Assembly (NCBI RefSeq): GCF_030813915.1
Contig: NZ_JAUSUJ010000002.1
Location: forward strand, 310,001 to 374,000
Direction: 5' to 3'
Length of the DNA stretch: 64,000 nucleotides
From: Rhodoplanes tepidamans
GTDB taxonomy: Bacteria > Pseudomonadota > Alphaproteobacteria > Rhizobiales > Xanthobacteraceae
Shown: one piece after another, positions 1-8,534 of the stretch
Layout of the letters: every line of letters begins with the position of its first letter
Position numbering within the stretch: the stretch's first letter is position 1
The notes under the pieces: model-generated
What the model was told of the DNA's origin: nothing
The model's database searches: none
The model's input: only the letters and a program-made list of their open reading frames with translations
Made by a program: the position numbers and the translations under genes

Positions 1-1308
1 GAGCTGGACGTAGCCGTCCGGATGCATCACGCCGAGATCGCCGGAGTGGAACCAGCCGCCCGCGAAGGCCTCGTCGGTCGCTCTCTTGTTCTTCAGATAG
101 CCCTTCATCACCACGTTGCCGCGGAACATCACCTCGCCCATCGCGGTGCCGTCGGCCGGCAGATCCTCCATGGTGGCGGGGTCCTTCACGGCGAGCCCGT
201 CGAGCCCGACATAGGGCACGCCCTGCCGCGCCTTCAGGGCGCCCCACCGGTCGACCGCGAGGGCGTCCCAGTCGCGGTGCCAGTCGTTGATCACCGACGG
301 CCCGTAGGTCTCGGTGAGGCCGTAGAGATGGGTCACCTCGAAGCCGGCCTCCTTCATGGCGACCAGCACGGATTCGGGCGGCGGCGCCGCCGCCGTGAAG
401 AACTGCACCGTGCCGGCGAGCGGCTTGCGCTCGGCGTCGGTGGCGTTGAGCAGCGTCGACATCACGATCGGCGCGCCGCACAGATGGGTGACGCCGTGCG
501 CCGCCATCAGGTCGTACATCAGCGAGGCGCGCACCTGGCGCAGGCAGACATGGGTGCCGGCGACCACCGAGATCGACCACGGGAAGCACCAGCCGTTGCA
601 GTGGAACATCGGCAGGGTCCACAGATAGACCGGATGCTTGCCCATCGCGCAGTTGACGACGTTGCCGACCGCCAGCAGCGAGGCGCCGCGGTGGTGATAG
701 ACGACGCCCTTGGGATTGCCCGTCGTGCCCGAGGTGTAGTTCAGCGAGATCGCGTCCCACTCGTCGCCGGGATGCGCCCGCGCGAAGTCCTCGCTGCCTT
801 CGGCGACGAAGTCCTCGTAGTCGAGCGCCCCGATGCGCTCGCCGGGGCCGGCGAACTCGGGATCGTCGTAGTCGACGACGAGCGGCTTCACCTTGGCCGC
901 GTCGAGCGCCGGCTTCATCACGCGCGAGAACTCGCGGTCGACGATCACCACCCTGGCCTCGGCGTGGTCGAGCGAGAAGGCGATGATGGCGGCGTCGAGC
1001 CGGGTGTTGAGGGTGTTGAGCACGGCGCCGGTCATCGGCACCCCGTAGTGGCATTCGAGCATGGCGGGCGTGTTGGCGAGCATCACCGAGACGGTGTCGC
1101 CGCGGCCGATGCCGCGCTTCGCCAGCGCCGAAGCGAGCTTTTTTGCACGAATATGAAAATCACGATAAGTCCGGCGCAGCGGTCCGTGCACCACGGCGAG
1201 GTGGTCCGGATGCACGCGGGCCGCCCGCTCGAGGAACACGAGCGGGGTCAGCGGCTGGTGGTTGGCGGGATTGCGGGCGAGATCGGTGTCGTAGGCGTTC
1301 GAGGCCAT
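1..1308 (-). CDS. Acyl-CoA synthetase, AMP-binding family (3' end outside window)
   Basis: Adenylate-forming enzyme that would activate a fatty or other carboxylic acid to its acyl-CoA. The first 436 residues are present, and the frame is still open at the window edge. The phosphate-binding motif YTSGTTGNPKG lies near residue 190, followed by the family motifs FHCNGW and YGLTET. Start chosen at the ATG at 1308, preceded by AGGGAG about ten bases upstream; the family's N-terminus (LTPLVFLERAARVHPD) follows soon after. It is transcribed in the same direction as the iron cluster at 1403-7292 but is 94 bp away and probably unrelated. The acyl chain it prefers cannot be told from sequence. Medium- or long-chain fatty acyl-CoA ligase is the usual annotation for this subfamily. 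Confidence 0.9.
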   Translation of the reverse strand, partial: MASNAYDTDLARNPANHQPLTPLVFLERAARVHPDHLAVVHGPLRRTYRDFHIRAKKLASALAKRGIGRGDTVSVMLANTPAMLECHYGVPMTGAVLNTLNTRLDAAIIAFSLDHAEARVVIVDREFSRVMKPALDAAKVKPLVVDYDDPEFAGPGERIGALDYEDFVAEGSEDFARAHPGDEWDAISLNYTSGTTGNPKGVVYHHRGASLLAVGNVVNCAMGKHPVYLWTLPMFHCNGWCFPWSISVVAGTHVCLRQVRASLMYDLMAAHGVTHLCGAPIVMSTLLNATDAERKPLAGTVQFFTAAAPPPESVLVAMKEAGFEVTHLYGLTETYGPSVINDWHRDWDALAVDRWGALKARQGVPYVGLDGLAVKDPATMEDLPADGTAMGEVMFRGNVVMKGYLKNKRATDEAFAGGWFHSGDLGVMHPDGYVQL

Positions 1309-1402
1309 TGGGCGGTTCTCTCCCTGGACGAGCCACTCCAGGGTAGCGGAGCCACCGCGGGCGTAAAGCCGCGTGCGGCGCCCTGCCGCTCGTCCTTTCG
1401 GG

Positions 1403-1900
1403 TCAGTCGCCGCGTTCGGGCAGCGCCGAACGGGCCGCCTCGGCGAGCGGCCAGGAGATGGCGAACACCTGGCCGTCCCAGGTCTCGACCGTGAGCCACA
1501 GGCCCTGGTCGCCCGTCACGGTCTCGGGAAACGGCACATGGGCGTGCAGGCGGGCCGGATTGCCGTGCAGAATGTCCTCGCCGGGCTGCTCGGGCGGCAC
1601 CGCGCCGACATGCAGGACGGCGGTGCGGATCCGGCCCCGGCCCCCGTCGCAGAAGCGCGCCGCGTAGTCCTTCACCCGGCCGCCGTCGTGGTCCGTCCGC
1701 GGAGGCGCCGTCGAGACCTCGGCGAGCGTCACGGTGAACGGCCCGACGGCGCGCTCCGGCAGCACCCGCGCGCCGAGCCCCGGCACCGGCTGGTCGGCCA
1801 GATAGACGGGCGTCAGCGCGAGCGGCGCCAGCAGGACGAGGCCGTTGAGATGATAGCGGCTCCGCCGCCAGAGTCGTCGCCACCGGCCGTCGCGCATCAT
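1403..1900 (-). CDS. Small membrane-anchored protein of the iron-uptake operon, unknown function
   Basis: A 165-residue protein that I do not recognise. It begins with a basic stretch (RWRRLWRRSRYH) followed by one hydrophobic segment around residues 18-34, so it is probably a single-pass protein with the remainder outside the cytoplasm. Cysteine occurs once, in FCDGGRGR. The start is ATG at 1900 (a second ATG follows directly); a GTG at 1906 would overlap the stop of the upstream PepSY gene as GTGA. Spacing of a few bases from that gene indicates translational coupling. By position it belongs to the TonB receptor/PepSY unit, so a role in ferrisiderophore handling is inferred only from context. 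Confidence 0.7.
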   Translation of the reverse strand: MMRDGRWRRLWRRSRYHLNGLVLLAPLALTPVYLADQPVPGLGARVLPERAVGPFTVTLAEVSTAPPRTDHDGGRVKDYAARFCDGGRGRIRTAVLHVGAVPPEQPGEDILHGNPARLHAHVPFPETVTGDQGLWLTVETWDGQVFAISWPLAEAARSALPERGD

Positions 1901-1902
1901 CC

Positions 1903-3099
1903 TCACTCCGCCGGCTGCGGCGCATCCGCCGGCGCACCGCGAAACAGTGCCGCGGTCTCGCGGGCCGTGCGCGTCGTCCACACCTGGACGCCGCTCGCCA
2001 CCAGGGTGGTCAAGGCGAGGCCGAACACGGCCCACACGAGCTTCGACCACAGGCCCGCGAAGGTGCCGTAATGGAGCGGGTCGGCGACGTGGTCGAGCAG
2101 CGTCAGGCCGGCGAGCTCGCCGGTCGACCGGCTGGCGATCACGGCGCCCGAATAGGGATCGACCCAGGCGCCGACCGCGGTGTCGTCGACCAACGGGAGC
2201 CAGTCGCGCCCCGACACGCCGATGGCGCCGTGGGCGTGCTCCGGCATCGCCACCCAGCGGACGTCGAGATCGGGGAACCGGCGCTTCACCACGGCGATCG
2301 CCGCGTCGATGCCGATGCGCGGGACCGGCTCGCCGGGCGCGACGGTCGGCACCGCGGTGCGCGGCAGCACCGGCGGCTCGTCCCAGTACCGGTGGCCGGC
2401 GTGGATCATCACGGCCTGGGCCAGATACCAGGCCGAGGTGACGGCCAGGACGGCGACGAACCACAGCGACCAGATCGCCAGCAGCCGGTGCAGGTCGCCC
2501 CAGAACACGCGCCCGTCGCGCCGCCGCAGGCGCGGCCGGAGATAGTCGCGCCAGAAGCGGCGATAGACGACGACGCCGGTGATCAGGGAGCCGGCGAGTG
2601 GCACGCACAGGAGCGTCACCAGATAGTAGCCGACGCTGAACCCGTCCGACCACGGGATCAGCAGCCAGGCGTGCAGCGTCCGCATGAACATCGGGAAATC
2701 GAGGCCGCCGCCGACGCCCTGCACGACGCCCGTGTAGGGGTTCACGAAGACCCGGCCGGTCGTCCCGTCCGGCATGTGCATCCACACGACGGCGGCCAGA
2801 TAGGAGGCGCGCCGCGTCACGAACGCGACCGTGCCGCCCGGCACGGCCGCGGCCGCGGCGTCGGCGACGGCGCCGAAGGAGAGCGCCGCCCGTCCGTCGG
2901 GATTGTCGGCGCGGGTGCGGGCGTCGGCGAGCCAGGCGATCTCGTGGCTGACGCAGGCGACCGTGCCGCTCGCGCAGACGAACAGCAGCAGGATCCAGAT
3001 CGGCAGCGCGAACCAGCCGTGCAGGACCAGCCAGATTCGCCGGCGCGGCCCGGCGACGGTCCGGCGCGGCCCCGCGTCCGGCTGCGCCGCGCCGCTCAC
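1903..3099 (-). CDS. PepSY-associated TM protein (siderophore/iron utilisation)
   Basis: A 398-residue inner-membrane protein of the PepSY_TM family. Such proteins commonly accompany TonB-dependent siderophore receptors; several relatives are thought to act in ferric-siderophore reduction or release. Visible features are an N-terminal membrane segment (WLVLHGWFALPIWILLLF), a first soluble PepSY-type region, central membrane segments (YYLVTLLCVPLAGSLITGVVVYR and the stretch after HRLLAIWS), a second PepSY-type region ending in VDPYSGAVIA, and a C-terminal helix. Conserved-looking histidines occur in LHAWL, LHRLL and DPLHYGTF. The GTG start at 3099 overlaps the stop codon of the receptor gene by four bases, so the two are translationally coupled. 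Confidence 0.85.
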   Translation of the reverse strand: MSGAAQPDAGPRRTVAGPRRRIWLVLHGWFALPIWILLLFVCASGTVACVSHEIAWLADARTRADNPDGRAALSFGAVADAAAAAVPGGTVAFVTRRASYLAAVVWMHMPDGTTGRVFVNPYTGVVQGVGGGLDFPMFMRTLHAWLLIPWSDGFSVGYYLVTLLCVPLAGSLITGVVVYRRFWRDYLRPRLRRRDGRVFWGDLHRLLAIWSLWFVAVLAVTSAWYLAQAVMIHAGHRYWDEPPVLPRTAVPTVAPGEPVPRIGIDAAIAVVKRRFPDLDVRWVAMPEHAHGAIGVSGRDWLPLVDDTAVGAWVDPYSGAVIASRSTGELAGLTLLDHVADPLHYGTFAGLWSKLVWAVFGLALTTLVASGVQVWTTRTARETAALFRGAPADAPQPAE

Positions 3100-5558
3100 C
3101 ACCGGTAGCGCACCGAGGCGACGACGCGGCGGCCGTAGCCGTAGGAGCACGCGTTCGATCCGCCGTTGCAGATCACGTACTCCTTGTCGAACAGGTTCGT
3201 GGCGTTGATCGCGAAGCGCCAGCTCGCGATGTCGTAGTGGACGATGGCGTCGGCCAGCACGAAGCCGGGATTGCGGATCGTGTTGTACTGGTCGCCGAAG
3301 CTCGGCCCGACATAGCGGACGCCGCCGCCGAGCCCGAAGCCCTTGGCGAAGCCCTGCTGGACCGTGTAGTCGGCCCAGCCGGACGCCATGTATTCGGGCG
3401 TCGCCACCGGCGCGCGCCCGACCAGCGCGGCGTCGTTGTCCTGGGTGACCTCGACCTTGTTGTAGGTGAACGCCGACAGAAGCTTCCAGCCGGACGGCAG
3501 GCTCGCCTGGCCTTCGATCTCGATGCCACGCGAGCGGATCTCGCCGGTCTGCACATTGAACACCGTGTTGACCGGATCGACCGTCAGGGCGTTCTGCTGG
3601 GTCAGCTCGTAGACGGCCGCCGTGATCAGCATGTTGCTGCCGAGCGGCTGGTACTTCACGCCGGCCTCGTACTGGGTGCCGGTGGTCGGCTGGAAGGCGT
3701 TGCCGAGCCGGTCGGTGCCGGCGGTCGGCTGGAACGACTCCGAGTAGCTGAGATAGGGCACGAGGCCGATGTCGAACTCGTAGCCGAGCGCGGCCCGCCA
3801 CGTCGTCGCCCGGTCGTGCTGGTCCGAATCGGTGGGGCTCGGCACCAGGAAGGTCGGCCGCTTGTCGATGGTGTTGTGGGCCGAGTCGCGGCGCGCTCCG
3901 AGCGTCAGCAGCCACTTGTCCGCGATCTTGATCTGGTCCTGGGCGTAGACGCCGAGCTGCCGCTGGACCTCGTCCTGGTCCATGTAGCTGTAGATGGTCG
4001 GCGCGACGTTGCTGTAGACCGGATTGTAGAGGTCGAGATTGGTGCCGTAGCCCAGCCCGACCTTGTCGGTCGACTCGAATCGCAGATAGTCGGTGCCGAT
4101 CAGCAGCGTGTGGGCCAGGAGCCCGGTGCGGAACTTGCCCTCGACACTGGTGTCGACCGTGAACGAGGTGAGGTGCCCGTCCACCGTGAAGCCGTACCGG
4201 CTGATCGTGCGCTGATCGGCGAGAAGGGCGTTGTTGTAGACGATCGCCCAGTCGGTCTTCAGGTCGCCGTAGCGAAGATTCTGGCGGACCGTCCAGTCGT
4301 TGTTCAGGCGGTGCTCGAACAGATAGCCGATCGAGGTCTGGTCGCGATTGACCTTGTCGAAATCGGGATCGCCGACGAAGCGGCTGCGCGGGATCGTCCC
4401 CCACGGGCTCGGGACCAGGGTGCCGACATAGGGCAGGCCCGTGAAGGTCGAGCCCTGGCGGTCGCGCTGGTGGCTCGCCAGGATGGTCAGCGTGGTCGCG
4501 TCGTTCGGCTTCCAGGTCAGCGCCGGGGCGATGAAGGTGCGGTCGTCCTTGGCGAAGTCGATCTGGGTGTCGCCGTCGCGCACCACGCCGGTGATGCGAT
4601 AGAGCCAGTGGCCGTCGCGGTCGATCGGGCCGCCGAGATCGAAGGCCGCCTGCTTCTGGTCGAAGCTGCCGTAGCGCAGCTCGATCTCGCGGAACGGGGT
4701 CGCGGTCGGCCGCTTGGTCACCTCGTTGACCAGGCCGCCGGGCGGGTTCTGGCCGTACATCACCGAGCTCGGCCCCTTGACCACCTCGATGCGCTCGAGC
4801 CCGTAGGGCTCGTAGGACCAGCCGCTCCAGTTGATCACCGGCATGCGCATGCCGTCGCGATAGACGCCGCGGGTGGTCAGGTTGAAGCCGCGCGCCATGA
4901 ACTGGTCGAAGCGGTTGTCGAAGCCGTAGGGCTGGGTGAAGACGCCGGCCGTGTAGCGCAGCGCCTCGGCGACCGACTGCGGCTGCTGCTCGTCGATCTG
5001 CTGGCGGGTGACGACCGAGACGGCCTGCGGGATCTCGATGATGGGCGTGCTGGTCTTGGTGCCGCCGGTGGCGCGGCCGGCGACGTACCGGCCGGTGCCG
5101 TCGCCCTCGCCCTCGACCACCAGCGGATCGAGCGGGATGCCGTCGGACTGGGCGAAGCCGGGGGGCGCCAGCCGCGGGTCGTAGACCGTCACGGCGCGCG
5201 GGCCGGTGAAGCGGAAGCCGAGGCCGGTGCCGGCGAGCAGCCGGTTCATCGCCTCCGGCGGCGTCGCGCGGCCGGAGAGGCCGGGCGAGCGGCGGTCGCG
5301 GGTCGTCTCCGCTCCCATGACGAGCTGCAGTCCCGCCTCGTCGGCGAAGCGGTTCAGCGTCTGGGCGAGCGGGCCCGGCGGAATCGCGAAGCTTCGGGAC
5401 TCGGCGAGTGCCGCCGTGTCCCGTCCGGCGGGAGGCGGGGCGGCGGGCGTCTGGGCGAAGGCCGGCGAGCCCGTCGGCGCCATGATCGCGAGCGTCGTCA
5501 CGATCGTGGCCGTCGTGCCGAGCAAGGCGCTCCGCCAAAAGCTGTGTCTCGTTCCCAT
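3096..5558 (-). CDS. TonB-dependent siderophore receptor with N-terminal signalling (STN) domain
   Basis: Outer-membrane transporter of about 820 residues that would import a ferric siderophore using TonB energy. A signal peptide ending in AFAQ is followed by a secretin/TonB short N-terminal domain (from FAIPPGPLAQTLNRFADEAG to about residue 130). That domain is typical of FecA/FpvA-type transducers that talk to a FecR partner. The plug domain contains GVYRDGMRMP and ERIEVVKGPSSVMYGQ, and the beta-barrel ends in the aromatic residues YRW. The start is ATG at 5558 (MGTRHSFW), which gives a normal signal peptide; a longer frame to 5591 is less likely. It lies downstream of its cognate sigma factor and FecR genes. 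The siderophore cannot be deduced. Confidence 0.93.
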   Translation of the reverse strand: MGTRHSFWRSALLGTTATIVTTLAIMAPTGSPAFAQTPAAPPPAGRDTAALAESRSFAIPPGPLAQTLNRFADEAGLQLVMGAETTRDRRSPGLSGRATPPEAMNRLLAGTGLGFRFTGPRAVTVYDPRLAPPGFAQSDGIPLDPLVVEGEGDGTGRYVAGRATGGTKTSTPIIEIPQAVSVVTRQQIDEQQPQSVAEALRYTAGVFTQPYGFDNRFDQFMARGFNLTTRGVYRDGMRMPVINWSGWSYEPYGLERIEVVKGPSSVMYGQNPPGGLVNEVTKRPTATPFREIELRYGSFDQKQAAFDLGGPIDRDGHWLYRITGVVRDGDTQIDFAKDDRTFIAPALTWKPNDATTLTILASHQRDRQGSTFTGLPYVGTLVPSPWGTIPRSRFVGDPDFDKVNRDQTSIGYLFEHRLNNDWTVRQNLRYGDLKTDWAIVYNNALLADQRTISRYGFTVDGHLTSFTVDTSVEGKFRTGLLAHTLLIGTDYLRFESTDKVGLGYGTNLDLYNPVYSNVAPTIYSYMDQDEVQRQLGVYAQDQIKIADKWLLTLGARRDSAHNTIDKRPTFLVPSPTDSDQHDRATTWRAALGYEFDIGLVPYLSYSESFQPTAGTDRLGNAFQPTTGTQYEAGVKYQPLGSNMLITAAVYELTQQNALTVDPVNTVFNVQTGEIRSRGIEIEGQASLPSGWKLLSAFTYNKVEVTQDNDAALVGRAPVATPEYMASGWADYTVQQGFAKGFGLGGGVRYVGPSFGDQYNTIRNPGFVLADAIVHYDIASWRFAINATNLFDKEYVICNGGSNACSYGYGRRVVASVRYRW

Positions 5559-5687
5559 CACGCCCCCCGAGCATCCGCGAGGGCACGACACGCCCTCGCA
5601 CCCGCTATGACGGGTGAGGCTCCGGAACGAGGAGGTCGACGGGCTCCAGAATCCGTATGATGCGAGACGCCGGAGGGGATTCCGGCA

Positions 5688-6683
5688 TCAGCGATGCAAA
5701 AGGATCACATAATCGCTCAGCCGGGTGGAGCGCAGGCCCAGCGACGCCTCGAGCGAATCCACAACGGCGACCGGATCGTGGATCTCGAAGACGCCGCTGA
5801 CACGACGCTGGTCGATCGCCGGATCGACGATCTTGATGGTGCCGACGTGATAGCGGTTGAGTTCGCGGATCACGCCGCCCAGCGGCCGGTCGACGACGAT
5901 CAGCTTGCCGCGTCGCCACGCCGTGACGCTGCCGGGATCGACCGTGGCGACCGCGCCGAGGCCGTTCCCGCTCGCATAGGCGATCTGCTCGCCCGGCGAC
6001 AGCGTGACGGGCGTGGCACTCTGCGGAAACGACACGCCGATCCGGCTCTCCAGATCCGTGACGAGGGCGCCGCCCGCCTCGAGCCGTACCACGAACTCGG
6101 TGCCGAGCGCGCGCACGAGCCCGCCCGCCGCCTCGACCTCGAACGGCCTTGCCGTATCGCGCGCCACCGCGAAGACGGCGGCGCCACGCAGCAGCCGCAC
6201 CCCGCGTCGCCCGGCGTCGTAGTCGACCGCGAGCGCCGATGCGGTGTCGAGCGTGACGGCCGTGCCGTCGGCGAGCGTCACGGTGCGGGTCTCGCCGGTC
6301 GCCGTCATCACATCGGCCGCCCACCGGGTCGGCATGTCGAGCGCGACGACGACGGCGATCAGCAGCGAAGCCGCGATGGCGAGCCCGGCGATCGCACGGC
6401 CCTGCCGCGGCGCCGCCGGTGCGATCGGGTGCGGCATGCCGCCGGCCTCCCGCCACACGCGCTCGACCGCGGCATAGGCCGCGCGATGGGCCGGATCGGC
6501 CATCCAGGCTGCGAAGGCACGTTCGTCCGCGTCCGACGGCGGCGCCGCGTCGCGGCGCGCGAACCAGGCGGCGGCCTCGTCGAACACGTCCCCGTCGATT
6601 CCGGATTTCGCGTCCAGCACGCCTGCCTCGTCCACCGCACCACGGGCTGCCGGTCTTCCGACCGCAGCCGCCGTTCCGTTCAC
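5688..6683 (-). CDS. FecR-family inner-membrane regulator (sigma-factor regulator)
   Basis: Transmits the receptor signal across the inner membrane to the adjacent ECF sigma factor. The N-terminal cytoplasmic FecR segment (DEAAAWFARRDAAPPSDADERAF and the WMADPAHRAAY motif) lies near residues 30-75. One membrane helix follows around residue 105-125, then the periplasmic FecR domain with TGETRTVTLADGTAVTLD and a C-terminal DUF4974/STN-like tail. The length (331 residues) is normal. The GTG at 6683 is used here. A GTG at 6620 with GAGG just upstream is an alternative that would remove a poorly conserved leader. It sits 99 bp downstream of the sigma factor gene and about 130 bp upstream of the receptor, the order expected of fecI-fecR-fecA systems. 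Confidence 0.9.
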   Translation of the reverse strand: MNGTAAAVGRPAARGAVDEAGVLDAKSGIDGDVFDEAAAWFARRDAAPPSDADERAFAAWMADPAHRAAYAAVERVWREAGGMPHPIAPAAPRQGRAIAGLAIAASLLIAVVVALDMPTRWAADVMTATGETRTVTLADGTAVTLDTASALAVDYDAGRRGVRLLRGAAVFAVARDTARPFEVEAAGGLVRALGTEFVVRLEAGGALVTDLESRIGVSFPQSATPVTLSPGEQIAYASGNGLGAVATVDPGSVTAWRRGKLIVVDRPLGGVIRELNRYHVGTIKIVDPAIDQRRVSGVFEIHDPVAVVDSLEASLGLRSTRLSDYVILLHR

Positions 6684-6782
6684 CCATATGACGGACGTGG
6701 CCGGCGGAAAAGGACCTTCGACTCGTCGCCGGGATCGCTCTCGCTCGCCCGGCTCCCTCGCACCGTGATGGTCGCGACGACG

Positions 6783-7292
6783 TCAGTCGGCCTGCGCGAG
6801 ACGACGGGCGCAGTGGGCGAGGGCATGGCGCAGATGCTTCTCCACCATGTTGCGGCTGATGCCGAGCCGCGTCGCGATCTCGCCTTGATCGAGATCGTCG
6901 AAGCGCCGCATCACGAACACCTGCCGGCAGCGCGGCGGCAGCTCTTCCACGGCGCGCGCGATCACGGCGAGGCGCTGGCGCGCCAGGAGGACGCGCTCCG
7001 CATCGGCACGGCTGTCCGCCACCGTGTCGGGCACGGGTCCGACCACCAGCGTGCGATCCCGCACCCGGCCGCTGCGCAGATGGTCGGTCGCGAGATTGCC
7101 GGCGACCCGGTACAGGTAGGCGCGCGGATTGTCGACGGCGGCGCCCGCCGACAAGACGAGCCTCAGGCAGGTCTCCTGCATGATGTCGGCCGCCGCGGCC
7201 GGACAGCCGACCTTGCGCTGTACATAGGCCGTCAGCTCGTCGTAATGGGCGACGACGGCGGCGAGCAGCGGGCTGGTCGAGGCCTCGGACAT
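6783..7292 (-). CDS. FecI-like ECF RNA polymerase sigma factor
   Basis: Extracytoplasmic-function sigma factor of 169 residues, expected to direct RNA polymerase to the receptor promoter when the FecR partner is signalled. Region 2 is seen in YVQRKVGCPAAAADIMQETCLRL and NPRAYLYRVAGNLATDHLR. Region 4 is seen in LPPRCRQVFVMRRFDDLDQGEIATRLGIS followed by NMVEKHLRHAL. These motifs match the FecI/iron-transport subgroup. ATG at 7292 (MSEAST) fits the family length; a frame-extended start at 7346 adds an arginine-rich leader with no homology. It is the first gene of the minus-strand iron module and lies 94 bp downstream of an Irr-box-like palindrome. Confidence 0.9.
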   Translation of the reverse strand: MSEASTSPLLAAVVAHYDELTAYVQRKVGCPAAAADIMQETCLRLVLSAGAAVDNPRAYLYRVAGNLATDHLRSGRVRDRTLVVGPVPDTVADSRADAERVLLARQRLAVIARAVEELPPRCRQVFVMRRFDDLDQGEIATRLGISRNMVEKHLRHALAHCARRLAQAD

Positions 7293-7386
7293 GGGCGGGC
7301 GACAATCTCGATCGCGGAGCGCCGATGCGCATCGAGATGCACGCACGGGCTGACCATGTTAGCCCGACGGCAGCCTCGGAGGCAAG

Positions 7387-7401
7387 TTAGAGAAAATCTA
7401 A
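7387..7401. promoter_or_regulatory. Putative Irr box (ICE-like palindrome) upstream of the iron-uptake operon
   Basis: The sequence TTAGAGAAAATCTAA has perfect 5-bp inverted arms (TTAGA/TCTAA) in an AT-rich patch of otherwise GC-rich DNA. The rhizobial iron control element bound by Irr is usually written TTAGAA-N3-TTCTAA; this site differs at one position in each half. It lies about 95 bp before the sigma-factor start codon, a suitable place for iron control of the whole cluster. Identification is by motif only. Confidence 0.5.
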
Positions 7402-7443
7402 GGTATTGATCAGGAAAGGGAAAACCCCTGCGACTCGGAACGC

Positions 7444-8211
7444 TCAGCCCCGCCCGAACAGGTAGGGCGACGTGCCCTGCCAGAGCAGCGCGACCGAGAT
7501 CAGGAAGATCAGGATGTAGCTGATCTTGTAGAACAGCTCGGTCGGGGTCCGCCGCACCAGCCAGATGCCGAGGAAGTTGCTGACGACCGCGAGCGGCAGC
7601 AGCACCGTGGAGGTGCCGAGCGCCTCGCCGGTGAAGTGGCCGAGCGCGAAATACGGCACCACCTTCAGGGCGTTCACCACCGCGAAGAAGATCGTCGTGG
7701 TGCCGACCAGGCGCAGCTTGGGCAGCTTCTGGGGCAGCACGAACACCTGGAAGGGCGGCCCGCCGCCCTGCGACAGGGTCGAGGTGAAGCCCGACAGCCC
7801 GCCCCAGAACACGCCGGCGACCGGGCTCGGCCGCTTCACGGCGGCGGGCGGGCGGCCGAACCAGACGTTCATCACGAAGCCGAGCCCGATGAGGCCGACC
7901 GCCACCCGGATGACGTCGTCCGACACATGCGCCGCGATCGCCCAGGCGAGCCCCACCCCGAGGGTGGCGCCGGTCAGCAGCACCTTCAGGTTCCAGGGGT
8001 CCCAGTCGCGGCGATAGACCCACACCGAGATGATGTCCTGGATGATGACGATCGGCAGCAGGATGGCGGCGGCCTGCAGGGGCGGCGCGTAGAGCGCGAG
8101 CAGCGGCGTCGCCATGGTGCCGACGCCGGCGAAGCCGCCCTTCGACAGGCCGATGGCGATCACGGCCGGCAGGGCGACGAGGTAGAAGACGGGATCCTGG
8201 ATGATGTCCAC
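7444..8211 (-). CDS. TauE/SafE family membrane permease (sulfite exporter family)
   Basis: Integral membrane protein of about 255 residues with roughly eight hydrophobic segments. Family signatures are IGLSKGGFAGVGTMATPLLAL near the N-terminus and GFTSTLSQGGGPPFQVFVLPQ in the middle. Characterised relatives export sulfite, sulfoacetate or other organosulfur or carboxylate anions; the substrate here is unknown. The first well-aligned residue follows a GTG at 8211 (GTG GAC ATC ATC), taken as the start. An in-frame ATG 14 codons upstream is possible but gives an unusual arginine/serine-rich leader. It ends just before the Irr-like box of the iron operon and is divergent from the propionyl-CoA synthetase gene. 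Confidence 0.88.
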   Translation of the reverse strand: MDIIQDPVFYLVALPAVIAIGLSKGGFAGVGTMATPLLALYAPPLQAAAILLPIVIIQDIISVWVYRRDWDPWNLKVLLTGATLGVGLAWAIAAHVSDDVIRVAVGLIGLGFVMNVWFGRPPAAVKRPSPVAGVFWGGLSGFTSTLSQGGGPPFQVFVLPQKLPKLRLVGTTTIFFAVVNALKVVPYFALGHFTGEALGTSTVLLPLAVVSNFLGIWLVRRTPTELFYKISYILIFLISVALLWQGTSPYLFGRG

Positions 8212-8308
8212 GGTCGACAGACGGCGAGAGGGGGTGCGGCAGGGGCCGCGCATCAAAGCCGATCCGCGCTCGCCACGCCAGCGCGGATTAGTCCCGGCGG
8301 CCGAGATC

Positions 8309-8364
8309 GGACCTGCGGCGAACCTGCATCGGACCTGCGCCGCGCCTGCGCCGGGCCTGCGGCG
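8309..8364. repeat. Degenerate short tandem repeat, about 11-12 bp unit
   Basis: About five imperfect units built around (G)ACCTGC/GCCTGC run head to tail. They lie in the 323-bp divergent intergenic region (8212-8534) between the TauE/SafE permease and prpE genes. Apart from this repeat and the strong AGGAGG ribosome site of prpE I see no other feature in that gap. Confidence 0.5.
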
Positions 8365-8534
8365 GATCCGCCGGCGCGCCGCCGACGACCAAAGGCTAAG
8401 GGGCAACACTCTTGCAAACCAGCGCGAGTGCGGCACAATCGCGGCCAAAAGCCCCCGGGACAGCAAATGGCAGCCGCGTCCGGAGCCCTCGCGCACACGA
8501 GGGCCCGCTGGCATGCCGATCAGGAGGAAGCGAC

